Below are positions 26,932-35,106 of a stretch of DNA of 64,000 bases, in pieces. The notes beneath the pieces are model-generated. The model did not search any database. It was given only the letters and a program-made list of their open reading frames with translations, and was not told the DNA's origin. The stretch covers positions 124,001 through 188,000 of the forward strand of contig CAVSYB010000006.1 of NCBI GenBank assembly GCA_963732155.1, written 5' to 3'. This DNA is from Roseiarcus sp963732155. GTDB lineage: Bacteria; Pseudomonadota; Alphaproteobacteria; Rhizobiales; Beijerinckiaceae. Position numbers and translations under genes: made by a program. Positions within the stretch are counted from its first letter, which is position 1; each line of letters opens with the position of its first letter.

Positions 26932-27656
26932 GCGAGCCTGAGGCGCGCCTCATCAGGGTCGCCGAACTTGACCTGCGCTACGAGCCGGCGCCCTGGGCGT
27001 TCGCCGAAAACGGAGCCGAGCGGATCGCCGCCCACTGGGCCAGCCGCAAGGCGGCGCTGCCGCACCTGTTCGATGGGCGCGTTCTGTTGCTGGGGCGCCA
27101 CCATTTCGCGCAGCGTGACGATGGCGCAACGATCCTCGGCGGGGCCTATTTCGAGACGGACTACAAGGCCTTTCTCGCTTGGCGCGATCTTGGGTTCCCG
27201 GACCGCGGCGTCTGCAACTGCTTCTCGATGGCCGCGCTGGAATCCTCGGACGGCGCCTTTCTGCTCGGCGAGATGGCCGCGCATACGGCGAACGGGGGGT
27301 CGGTCTATTTCGCCGCCGGCACGCCCGACCCCAGCGATATATTCGGCGCGCGCGTCGACCTGGCCGCCAGTGCGCGGCGCGAATTGCGCGAGGAGACCGG
27401 CATTTCGGTCGAAGAAGTCGCAATGGCGGCGGACTGGACGGTCCTTCATGCGCCCCAGCGCATCGCCTGCATGAAAACCATGCGCATGGCCGAGACGGCG
27501 CTGGCCGCAAAAGCGCGCGTCGAGGCTTTCCTCGCCAAGGACCCCGGCGCGGAACTGCGGCGCCTGCACATCGTGCGTCGCGCGCGGGACCTCGACGCGA
27601 TCAACTGTCCGCGCTTTGTCGCGGATTTCATAAGGCACGAGCTGCAGAACCGCTAA
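26928..27656 (+). CDS. Nudix hydrolase with degenerate Nudix box
   Basis: A 242-residue protein with the core ARRELREETGISVEE of the Nudix motif at about residues 144-158. The leading Gly and first Glu of the canonical GX5EX7REUXEEXGU box are not at the expected spacing (Val sits where the first Glu belongs). The upstream YFAAGTPDPSDIFGARVDL is typical of the NUDIX subgroup found in Hyphomicrobiales. It would hydrolyse a nucleoside-diphosphate-linked substrate, which is not predictable. It is translationally coupled to the PhzF gene. Its stop overlaps by 4 bases the stop of the converging lipoprotein gene. Confidence 0.85.
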   Translation: MSEPEARLIRVAELDLRYEPAPWAFAENGAERIAAHWASRKAALPHLFDGRVLLLGRHHFAQRDDGATILGGAYFETDYKAFLAWRDLGFPDRGVCNCFSMAALESSDGAFLLGEMAAHTANGGSVYFAAGTPDPSDIFGARVDLAASARRELREETGISVEEVAMAADWTVLHAPQRIACMKTMRMAETALAAKARVEAFLAKDPGAELRRLHIVRRARDLDAINCPRFVADFIRHELQNR

Positions 27657-27994
27657 AGCGCGGTCGGATAGCCATGGCGCTTGCGCGACACGAGGACCAT
27701 CGCGCGCGCTTCCGCGTCGCGACCCGCCGAACAAACCTCGGCGGCCGCCGCAATTTCGCGGCGGATTTGATCATAGACCGATTGCGCGATCTGACCCATC
27801 GCAAGATCGTCATCCTGGACGGCGCGGTAGCGGGCGATTTCGCCGGCGCAGCCGCCCCCTTGCGGCATCTGGAAGTTCGAGGGCGCCACAACGATCGAAC
27901 CGGGGGCCGGCGGCGCGGCCCCCGGCGCCGGGCCGCCGGAATTGCAGCCCGCCAAACTCAGCGCGGCAAAGGCCGCCAGCAGCGCCGGTTTCAT
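27653..27994 (-). CDS. Small lipoprotein of unknown function
   Basis: A 113-residue protein from ATG 27994, which has GGAGG six bases upstream. A lipoprotein signal peptide (KPALLAAFAALSLAGC) ends in a clean lipobox LAGC, cleaved before Cys18, so it is predicted to be lipidated and sent to the outer or inner membrane. A proline/glycine/alanine linker follows, then a charged helical domain (ARYRAVQDDDLAMGQIAQSVYDQIRREIA) with two further cysteines. I do not recognise the domain. It lies downstream of lpxK on the same strand, with a 125-base gap, and may be read with the lipid A cluster. Confidence 0.75.
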   Translation of the reverse strand: MKPALLAAFAALSLAGCNSGGPAPGAAPPAPGSIVVAPSNFQMPQGGGCAGEIARYRAVQDDDLAMGQIAQSVYDQIRREIAAAAEVCSAGRDAEARAMVLVSRKRHGYPTAL

Positions 27995-28119
27995 TTCAAG
28001 CCTCCACCGCCGAATCGGTCTCGCTGAAATCGCGAGCCTCGCCATCACGCGCGCCAGGTCAAGCCCTTATTCCCGCAAACAGGAGCGCTTGTTGCGAGTG
28101 AGAATAGAGCGGCCGCGCC

Positions 28120-29118
28120 TCAAGCAACCGCCCGCCGACGCGCCAAGGCCTCGGCCAGCAGGGCTGTGACGCGAAGCGGTTCCTCGAAGCGCAGGGCCAC
28201 CGGCAGCGCGACAATCCTTGCAACATAAGCCGGCTTCAGGCGCACGATGTCCTTCTCGGTCGTTACCGGCGTCAAACCGAGGCTCGCCGCCTCCGTCATG
28301 AGCGCATTAAGCTGCGTCGACGAGTAGCGGTGGTGATCGCCAAAGCCGCGCGCGACCGTGACATGCGCCCCCAACGCCTCGAGCGTCGCAAAAAACTTCG
28401 TCGGCCGCGCGATGCCGGCAAAAGCGAGCACATTCTGATTGCGCAACTGCGCGCCGATGAGCGGATCGGGCTCGATGCGCGCATTCAGCGACGGTTTGGC
28501 CGACACCGCTTCGTGAGCCTTGACGCTAGCGTCCGAGACGCCGTCGACAAAAACGGTCGCCGAAACATGCGGCAGTTGCGCCGCCGGCGGCGCGCGCAAC
28601 GGGCCGGCGGGCAGGCACAAGCCGTTGCCGAAGCCCGCGCCGCCGTCAATCAAAGCGAAGCTCAAATCCTTGGCGAGCGCCGGGCTTTGCAGGCCATCGT
28701 CCAGAACGAGGACGCTGGCCCCGGCTTCGATCGCCGCCTGCGCGGCGAGTCGTCGGTCGCGGGCCGTGAAGCACGGCGCGACGCGCGCGAGCAGCAGCGG
28801 TTCATCGCCGACTTCCGCGGCCCGGTGGACCTGCGGATCGACCGCGATCACGCGCCCGCCCGCGCCGCCGTAGCCGCGCGACAGGAACGCGACCCGTTCG
28901 CCCATCTCGCGCAGCAGGCGCCCGATCGCAATGGCGGCCGGCGTCTTGCCGGCTCCGCCGGCGACAAAGTTGCCGACGCAAATGACCGGCACAGCGACGC
29001 GCAAGCCCTTCTGCGCCATGCGCCATGCGGTGACTGCGCCATAGAGGCCGCCCAACGGCGCCAGACCTCGGGCGAGCAGGCCCGGGCTGCGAGTCGCCCA
29101 AAAGGCCGGGGCCCTCAA
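28120..29118 (-). CDS. lpxK: Tetraacyldisaccharide 4'-kinase LpxK
   Basis: Membrane-associated kinase that phosphorylates the 4' position of the lipid A disaccharide. The 332-residue protein starts at TTG 29118, whose last two bases overlap the waaA TGA. GGAGGG lies 8 bases before it and conserved sequence begins at once (FWATRSPGLLARGLAPLGGLYGAV). The P-loop is VGNFVAGGAGKTP (residues 48-60), followed by the LSRGYGG segment, DEPLLLA, LVLDDGLQSPAL with the catalytic Asp region, and TTEKDIVRL near the C-terminus. The TTG start and the coupling to waaA suggest that the level of LpxK is deliberately limited. Confidence 0.94.
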   Translation of the reverse strand: MRAPAFWATRSPGLLARGLAPLGGLYGAVTAWRMAQKGLRVAVPVICVGNFVAGGAGKTPAAIAIGRLLREMGERVAFLSRGYGGAGGRVIAVDPQVHRAAEVGDEPLLLARVAPCFTARDRRLAAQAAIEAGASVLVLDDGLQSPALAKDLSFALIDGGAGFGNGLCLPAGPLRAPPAAQLPHVSATVFVDGVSDASVKAHEAVSAKPSLNARIEPDPLIGAQLRNQNVLAFAGIARPTKFFATLEALGAHVTVARGFGDHHRYSSTQLNALMTEAASLGLTPVTTEKDIVRLKPAYVARIVALPVALRFEEPLRVTALLAEALARRRAVA

Positions 29119-30404
29119 CGTGCGCCCTCCAGCGCCGGTTGCGGCAGATAGGGCTCGATCGCCTGCAGCATGCGATCGACAGCGCCGGTCTGGCTCTCGA
29201 CGACCTGCGCGGCGGCGCGCGCCATCGCGCGCATGCGCGCGCCGTCGGCGAACAGCGCGACGAGCGTCTGCGCCAATTCCTGGGGATCGCGCACCACCGC
29301 GGCGCCGCCCGCCGCATCGAGCAGCGCGAAGACGTCGGCGAAATTGGCGACATGCGGGCCGTGCAGGATCGCGCTGGCCAGCTTGGCGGGCTCGATCGGA
29401 TTCTGGCCGCCGTGCGGCACGAGAGACTTGCCGACGAACACGACGCCGGCCAGGCGATAGAACAGGCCGAGCTCCCCGATCGTGTCGCAGACGTACACGG
29501 CGGTTTCGGAAACCGGCTGATCGCCTCGCGAGCGAAGCGCGCAGTTGAGCCCGAGGCCTTGCAGTTGCGCGGCGATCTCGACGCCTCGCGATGGATGGCG
29601 GGGGGCGATCAACGTCAGAAGATCGGGAAAGGCGCGCGCCACGATGCGATGCGCCTCGCCAATCATCGTTTCCTCGCCGCCATGGGTCGACGCCGCGATC
29701 CATACCTGCCGCCCGGAAATCCGGCCCGAAAGCAAGGCGAGCTCTCGTCGGTCGGCAGGCGGGGGGAGCGCGTCATATTTCAGATTGCCGACGAGCCTGA
29801 CGTGGGGCGCGCCGAGCAGGGCAAACCGCTCGCCGTCGCTTTTGCTCTGGGCGAGGCAGAGCTCGATGCGCGCCAGCAGCGCGCCGATGAAACTGCGAAG
29901 CCGGCTCCAGCGCCGGAACGAACGCTCGCTGAGCCGCGCGTTGACGAGAATGATCGGCGTGCGCGTCCTTTCCGCCTCGACGATGAAATTGGGCCACAAT
30001 TCGGATTCGGCGATCAGCGCGACGTTCGGGCGCCAATGCTCGATGAACCGCCGCATGAATTGCGGCGCGTCGAGCGGCACGAACTGATGAAACGCGCCCG
30101 CCGGCAAGCGATCGGCCAACACCGCGGCCGAGGTGACGGTTCCGGTCGTGACGAGCACCTGACGTCCCCGCTGCGTAAGCCTTTCAATCAGCGGCAGCAG
30201 CGAGACCGCCTCGCCGACGCTCGCGCCGTGGAGCCAGACGAGCACGCCGGCGGGCCGGTCGAGACCCGGCTCGCCGCGCCGCTCGCCAATTCTGGCGCCG
30301 TCCTCCTTGCCGCGTGTAAGCCGCCAGGACAGCAAGGGTCCGCTCGCCGGCGCGAAGGCGCCGGTCGCGAGCCGATAGGCGAAGAGCGAAACGGGGAACT
30401 TCAT
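29115..30404 (-). CDS. waaA: 3-deoxy-D-manno-octulosonic acid (Kdo) transferase WaaA
   Basis: GT30 enzyme that adds Kdo to the lipid A precursor at the inner face of the inner membrane. In 429 residues the N-terminal anchor precedes VLVWLHGASVGEAVSLLPLI with the catalytic Glu, QFVPLDAPQFMRRFIEHWRP and ESELWPNFI. The C-terminal half has WIAASTHGGEE, IAPRHPSRG, and FVGKSLVPHGGQNPIEPAKL. It starts at ATG 30404, overlapping the acyltransferase stop by ATGA (30401-30404), so the order acyltransferase-waaA-lpxK is translationally coupled throughout. Confidence 0.95.
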   Translation of the reverse strand: MKFPVSLFAYRLATGAFAPASGPLLSWRLTRGKEDGARIGERRGEPGLDRPAGVLVWLHGASVGEAVSLLPLIERLTQRGRQVLVTTGTVTSAAVLADRLPAGAFHQFVPLDAPQFMRRFIEHWRPNVALIAESELWPNFIVEAERTRTPIILVNARLSERSFRRWSRLRSFIGALLARIELCLAQSKSDGERFALLGAPHVRLVGNLKYDALPPPADRRELALLSGRISGRQVWIAASTHGGEETMIGEAHRIVARAFPDLLTLIAPRHPSRGVEIAAQLQGLGLNCALRSRGDQPVSETAVYVCDTIGELGLFYRLAGVVFVGKSLVPHGGQNPIEPAKLASAILHGPHVANFADVFALLDAAGGAAVVRDPQELAQTLVALFADGARMRAMARAAAQVVESQTGAVDRMLQAIEPYLPQPALEGAR

Positions 30405-31117
30405 CCGCGCCTCAAGCCGGCGCCAGGATCGACGGCGCCGACTTTGGCATAGGCTCGCGCGTGCACGGCGTCGAGCCCCTCTTCGACCGCCTTGCGCGCC
30501 CGCTCCATCGCCTGTTCGTCCGCGTCGCTGGCGACGTGGATCAGTTCGCCGACAACGACGGCGCCGCGCCCAAACGGCTTGCCGAGACTCGCTCTATCCC
30601 ACGAAGCGAAATCGAACCGCCGGCTGGTGACGACCGCGGTCGGCGCGATCGGACGGCCCGACAGACGTGCGAGCAGCACGATGCCGGAGCCCGCAACCCG
30701 CGCGCGCTTGGGGACGTCGGCGGTCATCGCTACCGAAGCGCCGCTCGACAGCGCACGCAACATTTCACGCATCGCAGACGCTCCGCGTCGATGGCGCTTG
30801 CGGGGCGAGCGGGCGCCCGAGCCGCGTATCGGCGCGACGCCCAAATGGCGCAACGCCGCGGCGTTGACGCCGCCATCGCCATGGCGGGAAATCAGCGCCG
30901 CCATCCGGGCGATCGAACGGGGCCAGGCGAAGGAAATCATGAAATGCTGGCCATGCCACATCGCGACGATCAGCGGCGTATGGCCGGCGATCGCCCCATC
31001 GAGGTCCGCCGGCTCGATCACAAAACGGTTCGTGCGGCGCACCAGGCGGATATAGGCGGCGAGCAGAAAGCCCAGCGCCTCCTGCACAAGTCTCATCCGG
31101 CCGAGGCGCTTCAGCAT
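30401..31117 (-). CDS. Lysophospholipid acyltransferase-like protein (DUF374)
   Basis: A 238-residue DUF374-type member of the LPLAT superfamily. It has a hydrophobic N-terminal helix (ALGFLLAAYIRLVRRT), PLIVAMWHGQHFM (His-containing motif I), LISRHGDGGVNAAALRHLGV and PIRGSGA. The MTADVPKRARVAGSGIVLLARLSG segment is characteristic of the family. I start at ATG 31117 because the sequence further upstream is antisense to the DUF4170 gene. The conserved placement between DUF4170 and waaA in alphaproteobacteria suggests a role in lipid A acylation or a related envelope lipid, but the substrate is not established from sequence. Confidence 0.87.
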   Translation of the reverse strand: MLKRLGRMRLVQEALGFLLAAYIRLVRRTNRFVIEPADLDGAIAGHTPLIVAMWHGQHFMISFAWPRSIARMAALISRHGDGGVNAAALRHLGVAPIRGSGARSPRKRHRRGASAMREMLRALSSGASVAMTADVPKRARVAGSGIVLLARLSGRPIAPTAVVTSRRFDFASWDRASLGKPFGRGAVVVGELIHVASDADEQAMERARKAVEEGLDAVHARAYAKVGAVDPGAGLRRG

Positions 31118-31124
31118 TTTCTCT

Positions 31125-31424
31125 TCAGGGCGTCCGGCGCGCCAAGCCCGTCGGTTCGAGAAACCGGTGGAGATGCACGATGAAATAGCGCGTCTGCGCG
31201 CTGTCGACGGAGGACTGCGCCTTGCCGCGCCACGCCCGCTCGGCGCTCGCGTAATCGGGGAAGATGCCGACCACGTCGATCTTGGCGGGATCACGAAATT
31301 CGGTCGAGTCGAGGCTCGTCAGCTCGCCGCCGAACACCAGGTGCAACAATTGCCTCGATTCGCGGGCGTTGGAATCGCGGTCTCTCGACTTCTCGGCTTC
31401 GGCGGAGGGTGCGGTTTGGGTCAT
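31125..31424 (-). CDS. DUF4170 protein
   Basis: A 99-residue soluble protein starting at ATG 31424. The conserved block LLHLVFGGELTSLDSTEFRD, then DVVGIFPDYASAERAWRGKAQ and RYFIVHLHRFLEP, matches the alphaproteobacterial DUF4170 family, which sits next to the lipid A acyltransferase and waaA genes in many genomes. The function is unknown. The N-terminal 25 residues are charged and probably disordered. It lies 7 bases upstream of the acyltransferase gene and 92 bases downstream of cysQ, so it is inside the cluster's transcript. Confidence 0.87.
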   Translation of the reverse strand: MTQTAPSAEAEKSRDRDSNARESRQLLHLVFGGELTSLDSTEFRDPAKIDVVGIFPDYASAERAWRGKAQSSVDSAQTRYFIVHLHRFLEPTGLARRTP

Positions 31425-31516
31425 CTCTGATGTCCTGTAGCGAGGCGACGGCGTCGTCATCCCTGCTCGCTCTTTGCGAGAACCTGGACCGGCGCCAGAA
31501 TCGCGAAAAGCATTCC

Positions 31517-32338
31517 TCATGCCAGTTGGCTCGCAATCGCGAGGCGGCCCGCGGCGAGCAAAGGGCCGATCAACCTTGTCGAGGCGGCGAACAGGACGCC
31601 GCGGCGCGTCACCGCTTCATTATAACGCAACGCCTCGCCGGCCGCCTCGACGAGCCTTCCGCCGGCCTCTTCGAGCAGGAGGTCGACGGCGGCGATATCC
31701 CATTCGTGCGATTTTTCGGACGCCACGGCGAGATCGAGCGCGCCGCTGGCGACCAGCGCCATTCTATAGGCGAGCGAGGGAATCCTCGGCTGCGCGCTCA
31801 GTGTAACACCGCCGACGCGAGCAATGGACTCCAGCATCGATTTCGGTCCGGCGATGCGCGCGCCCGCCATGGTCTCGCGCCGGGACGCTTCGATGGCGGC
31901 CCCGTTGAGGGAGGCCCCGCAGCCCCGCGCCGCCGCATAGGTCTCACCGAGCGCGGGCGCATGCACCACGCCGGCGACCGGCCGGCCCGCGATGACCAAT
32001 GCAACCGAAACCGCCCAGCGCGGATCGCCAGCCAGGAATCCCCGCGTGCCGTCAATCGGATCGACGATCAGCACGCTCTGGCGGCTCAAGCGCTCGGAAT
32101 CGTCCTCGGTCTCCTCCGAAAGCCAGCCCGCGCCCGCGAAGGCCGCGCCGAGCCGCGCCCGCAGAAACGCATCCACCGCAAGATCCGCCTCCGTGACTGG
32201 CGAACCGCCGGCCTTGTAGTCGACGCGCGCGGTCGTGCGCTCCCCCGCCCGGAAGTATCCCAGCGCAATCTTGCCCGCCTCGCGCGCCGCGCCGATCAGT
32301 TGATCGCGCGCGTCCGCCGCATCGACGCGCAGATTCAT
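31517..32338 (-). CDS. cysQ: 3'(2'),5'-bisphosphate nucleotidase CysQ / inositol-monophosphatase family
   Basis: A Mg-dependent, Li-sensitive phosphatase of 273 residues from ATG 32338. The metal ligands are visible as SEETEDDSE (Glu75-76 region), IVDPIDGTRGF (Asp93, Asp96) and the C-terminal HEWDIAAVDLLLEEAGG. SPVTEADLAVD is also conserved. In this neighbourhood alphaproteobacteria usually carry CysQ, which hydrolyses 3'-phosphoadenosine 5'-phosphate made during sulfate assimilation or acyl-carrier-protein modification. Inositol monophosphatase activity cannot be excluded from sequence. It is the first gene of the leftward lipid A cluster. Confidence 0.85.
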   Translation of the reverse strand: MNLRVDAADARDQLIGAAREAGKIALGYFRAGERTTARVDYKAGGSPVTEADLAVDAFLRARLGAAFAGAGWLSEETEDDSERLSRQSVLIVDPIDGTRGFLAGDPRWAVSVALVIAGRPVAGVVHAPALGETYAAARGCGASLNGAAIEASRRETMAGARIAGPKSMLESIARVGGVTLSAQPRIPSLAYRMALVASGALDLAVASEKSHEWDIAAVDLLLEEAGGRLVEAAGEALRYNEAVTRRGVLFAASTRLIGPLLAAGRLAIASQLA

Positions 32339-32444
32339 GTTTTCGCCCAAATCCGCAATTCCCAAGGGACCATTTTGAGGAACGCTTCGGCGATGCCTTA
32401 GCGGCGACGCACCGGGCGCGCAACCTTCGGGCGCGACGCGCCGG

Positions 32445-33086
32445 TCAGCGCCGTTGCGCAAGAACCAGACGCGCCGCGAACGCGCCCATCAGCCCCGCAA
32501 AGCCATAGTCGAAGGCGCGCATGGCGCGCGGGTGCGCGCGCGCCGCTGCGATGAAGCGGGAGGCGACGACGATCAGCGCCGAGCAAAACACGGCGCCGAT
32601 GCACAAGAAGTACAGGCCGAGAAACAGGAGCTTCGCGCCGGCGGCGGCGTCGCCGGCCTCGACGAATTGCGGCAGAAACGTCACGAAGAAAATAATGATC
32701 TTCGGATTTGTGAGGTTGATGCCAAGCCCAGTCAGGAAAGTCGAAAACAGGCTGCGCCCGCCTCGGCCGGCCTCTTCGAGGCGCAAGGCCGAGCCATGGC
32801 GCAACGCGCCGTAGGCGAGCCAAAGCAGATAGCCCGCGCCGCCGAGCTTGACGGCGCCGTAGGCCTGCGCGGAAGCGGCGAGCAGCGCCGACAGGCCGAG
32901 CGCCGCCGCGCAGGCATGGACGACGAGTCCGGCCAGGGCGCCGCCCAGCGCCGCAAACCCAAAGCGCTTGCCTCCACTCAGCGTCTTCGACAGGAACAGC
33001 GCCATGTCCGGCCCCGGCGTCGCCGCCAGCAGGAGCCCGGCGGCGGAATAGGCGAGCAGAACGGCCGGCGAGGGCAGGAAATTCAT
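32445..33086 (-). CDS. LysE/RhtB-family amino acid exporter
   Basis: A 213-residue inner-membrane protein with about six hydrophobic segments. Family motifs are LLAATPGPDMALFLSKTLSGGKRFGF at the N-terminus, the G-rich second segment, KLGGAGYLLWLAYGALRHG, and NLTNPKIIIFFVTFLPQFV in the middle. It probably exports an amino acid such as homoserine, threonine or lysine; the substrate is not readable. It shares its strand with the PfkB kinase (36 bases apart), and a second exporter of the same family lies on the other side of that kinase. Confidence 0.87.
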   Translation of the reverse strand: MNFLPSPAVLLAYSAAGLLLAATPGPDMALFLSKTLSGGKRFGFAALGGALAGLVVHACAAALGLSALLAASAQAYGAVKLGGAGYLLWLAYGALRHGSALRLEEAGRGGRSLFSTFLTGLGINLTNPKIIIFFVTFLPQFVEAGDAAAGAKLLFLGLYFLCIGAVFCSALIVVASRFIAAARAHPRAMRAFDYGFAGLMGAFAARLVLAQRR

Positions 33087-33122
33087 GCAAATCGTTCCGG
33101 ACAGGGGTGGCGCGCCGGTCTC

Positions 33123-34037
33123 TCACGTTTTGGCCAGGCCCGCCAGCGTCTGTGCGCGGCTTGGCAGAGGCGCGACAGCGCCATAACCGCAAGTGGAGAG
33201 AGCCGCCGCGACGTTGGCGAAGCGCGTCGCCTGGAAAGGGTCGCCGGTCCTCAGGAATTCGGCGAGAAAGGCGCCGTCGAAGGCGTCGCCGGCGCCGGTC
33301 GCATCGACGGCGTCCACCGGGAACGAAGCAACGCGTTCCCTCCGCCTCGGCGTCGCGGTCAGCGCGCCGTCCTTGCCGAGCGTCAGCGCGACGACGCCCG
33401 CGCCGAGCCTCAGGTAGAAATCGACGATGGCGTCGGGCTGCTCCAGGCCGGTCAGCCTGCGGGCGTCGTCGAGCCCCGGCAACGCGATGTCGACGCTCTT
33501 CATGGCCTCATGAATAATCGCGGTCGCGCGCTTCAGCGGCCAAAGCTTCAGGCGCAGGTTGGTGTCGTAGGAGATCATGACCTTTTGCCGCCTGGCGATT
33601 TCGATCGCGGCGAAAACGGCGTCCGCGGCGGAGGAAGAAATCGCCTGACTGATTCCCGAGACATGCAGCGCCCGCGCCGCGCCGATGTAATCGGCCGGAA
33701 CATCCGCTTCGGTCATGCGGCTGGCGGCCGAACCGGCGCGCAAATAGCTGAATTCGTGGCCCTCAGCGCCATGCGTGACGAAGTAGATGCCGGTGTGCGC
33801 TGCGCCGTTGACGATCACCCGGCTCGCGTCGACGCCCTCGGCGCGCCACAATTCGACCAGCGATTGGCCGAAGCGATCCGCGCCCACCGCGGTGAAATAG
33901 CCGGCCGAAGCGCCCGAACGCGCCGCCGCGATCATCGCGTTCGACGTGTCGCCGCCATAGCCGGGGGTGAAAGGGGCGCCTGGCCCGGCCTGGTTGAGCT
34001 CGAACAACGCTTCGCCGATGGCGACGATCTCGGGCAT
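33123..34037 (-). CDS. PfkB-family sugar kinase, 2-keto-3-deoxygluconate kinase-like
   Basis: A 304-residue ribokinase-fold kinase. Seen are the N-terminal IVAIGEALFELNQ, FTPGYGGDTSNAMIAAARSGA (substrate site), the conserved SYDTNLRLKLWP segment that is typical of KDG kinases, LTLGKDGAL, and the catalytic anion hole DATGAGDAFDGAFLAEFL. It would phosphorylate 2-keto-3-deoxygluconate (or a related keto-deoxy sugar) in the pathway that begins with sugar-acid dehydratases such as the IlvD/Edd protein at 18.6-20.3 kb. Fructokinase or another PfkB activity remains possible. Confidence 0.82.
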   Translation of the reverse strand: MPEIVAIGEALFELNQAGPGAPFTPGYGGDTSNAMIAAARSGASAGYFTAVGADRFGQSLVELWRAEGVDASRVIVNGAAHTGIYFVTHGAEGHEFSYLRAGSAASRMTEADVPADYIGAARALHVSGISQAISSSAADAVFAAIEIARRQKVMISYDTNLRLKLWPLKRATAIIHEAMKSVDIALPGLDDARRLTGLEQPDAIVDFYLRLGAGVVALTLGKDGALTATPRRRERVASFPVDAVDATGAGDAFDGAFLAEFLRTGDPFQATRFANVAAALSTCGYGAVAPLPSRAQTLAGLAKT

Positions 34038-34142
34038 GGTTTCCTGCCGTCAGAGCCTGATCAAACCCCGCACGCCTGTCTCGATTTCTGAATGTCCAAT
34101 CGCATCGGGCAGGATCGGATCAGGCCATGACAATCATGGTTG

Positions 34143-34778
34143 TCACCGCGTGGCGACAGCCGCCGCCGCGCCGACCATCAAGCCCGCCGCGCCGCGATTG
34201 AGCATCTTCATGGCGCGCGGCGAGGCGAACAGCTTGCGCGCGCGGTCAGCAGCGACGGCGTAGGTCAGCAGCACCGCACAGAGGACAATCGTCATCGTCG
34301 CCATGATCTCGATCGAAGTCGTGAAAGTGACGTCGCCGAGATCGACGATCAACGGCATGATCGACAGGAAAAAGACGATCACCTTCGGATTGCCCAGCGT
34401 CAGGGAGAGCGCGCCGAGGAACGCGCGTCGGCCGCCGGCGCCGCCGAGCGCCGGACCGATCGCGGCGGCCCGCACGGGCGCCCGCCACATCGTCCAGGCG
34501 AGGTAAAGCAAATAGCCGCCGCCGGCTATTCTGACCGCCGTAAAGAGGGCGGCGAACGCATGCGCCAACATGGCGAGGCCCGTCGTCGCAACGGTGAACC
34601 AGATGAGGTCGCCGACCACGAAGCCCGCAACGAACGGCGCAATTCCGACGAGGCCCTGCCCGAGGACCCGCGCGACCAGCGCAGCCACGCCAGGCCCCGG
34701 CGTCGCGGTCGCGGCCAGGTAGACGCCGACGAACAGAAGCAGCGAAGAAAACGACAAGGCGGGATCCCCTCGCGCCAT
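34143..34778 (-). CDS. LysE/RhtB-family exporter (second copy)
   Basis: A 211-residue integral membrane protein with the family's TPGPGVAALVARVLGQGLVG motif after helix 1, VGDLIWFTVATTGLAML, RIAGGGYLLYLAWTMWRAP and LTLGNPKVIVFFLSIMPLIVD. It is related to, but clearly distinct from, the exporter at 32.4-33.1 kb (different loops and C-terminus), so it is not a recent tandem duplication. It lies 105 bases upstream of the kinase on the same strand. Confidence 0.87.
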   Translation of the reverse strand: MARGDPALSFSSLLLFVGVYLAATATPGPGVAALVARVLGQGLVGIAPFVAGFVVGDLIWFTVATTGLAMLAHAFAALFTAVRIAGGGYLLYLAWTMWRAPVRAAAIGPALGGAGGRRAFLGALSLTLGNPKVIVFFLSIMPLIVDLGDVTFTTSIEIMATMTIVLCAVLLTYAVAADRARKLFASPRAMKMLNRGAAGLMVGAAAAVATR

Positions 34779-34993
34779 TGAACCGCAACTTCGCGGCGAT
34801 GGCTAGCCTGGCGCCCGGAAGAGGCCGCGCGCAGAGAACTCCCGGCAAGTTCGACAAGCCCTTGGCCCCTGCTCCGTTTCGCGGTTCTCGAGCGGCAAGG
34901 AATTTCGCCGATTTGAGATGGATCAATGCCGGCCTCGAGCGATTGGCGGCGGCTTGTTTACGGGCCCTCGGCATGCTTCGCCGCCGGAGCCTG

Positions 34994-35023
34994 TTGACGG
35001 GATTTTTGAAATAGTCATATTAT
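34994..35023 (+). promoter_or_regulatory. Sigma-70-type promoter of the sugar ABC operon
   Basis: TTGACG (34994-34999), an 18-base AT-rich spacer and TATTAT (35018-35023) form a near-consensus housekeeping promoter. Transcription would start near 35030, leaving a leader of about 75 bases before ATG 35107, which has GGGAGGA at 35097-35103. The rest of the 328-base gap from 34779 shows no gene. Confidence 0.6.
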
Positions 35024-35106
35024 GTGGCTAATAGAAATCGCGATGCAACGCGAGGGAAGGCTCGTTCGCACTCGGGCGAAGAGAGTTTCGCAAGTGGGAG
35101 GACTTT

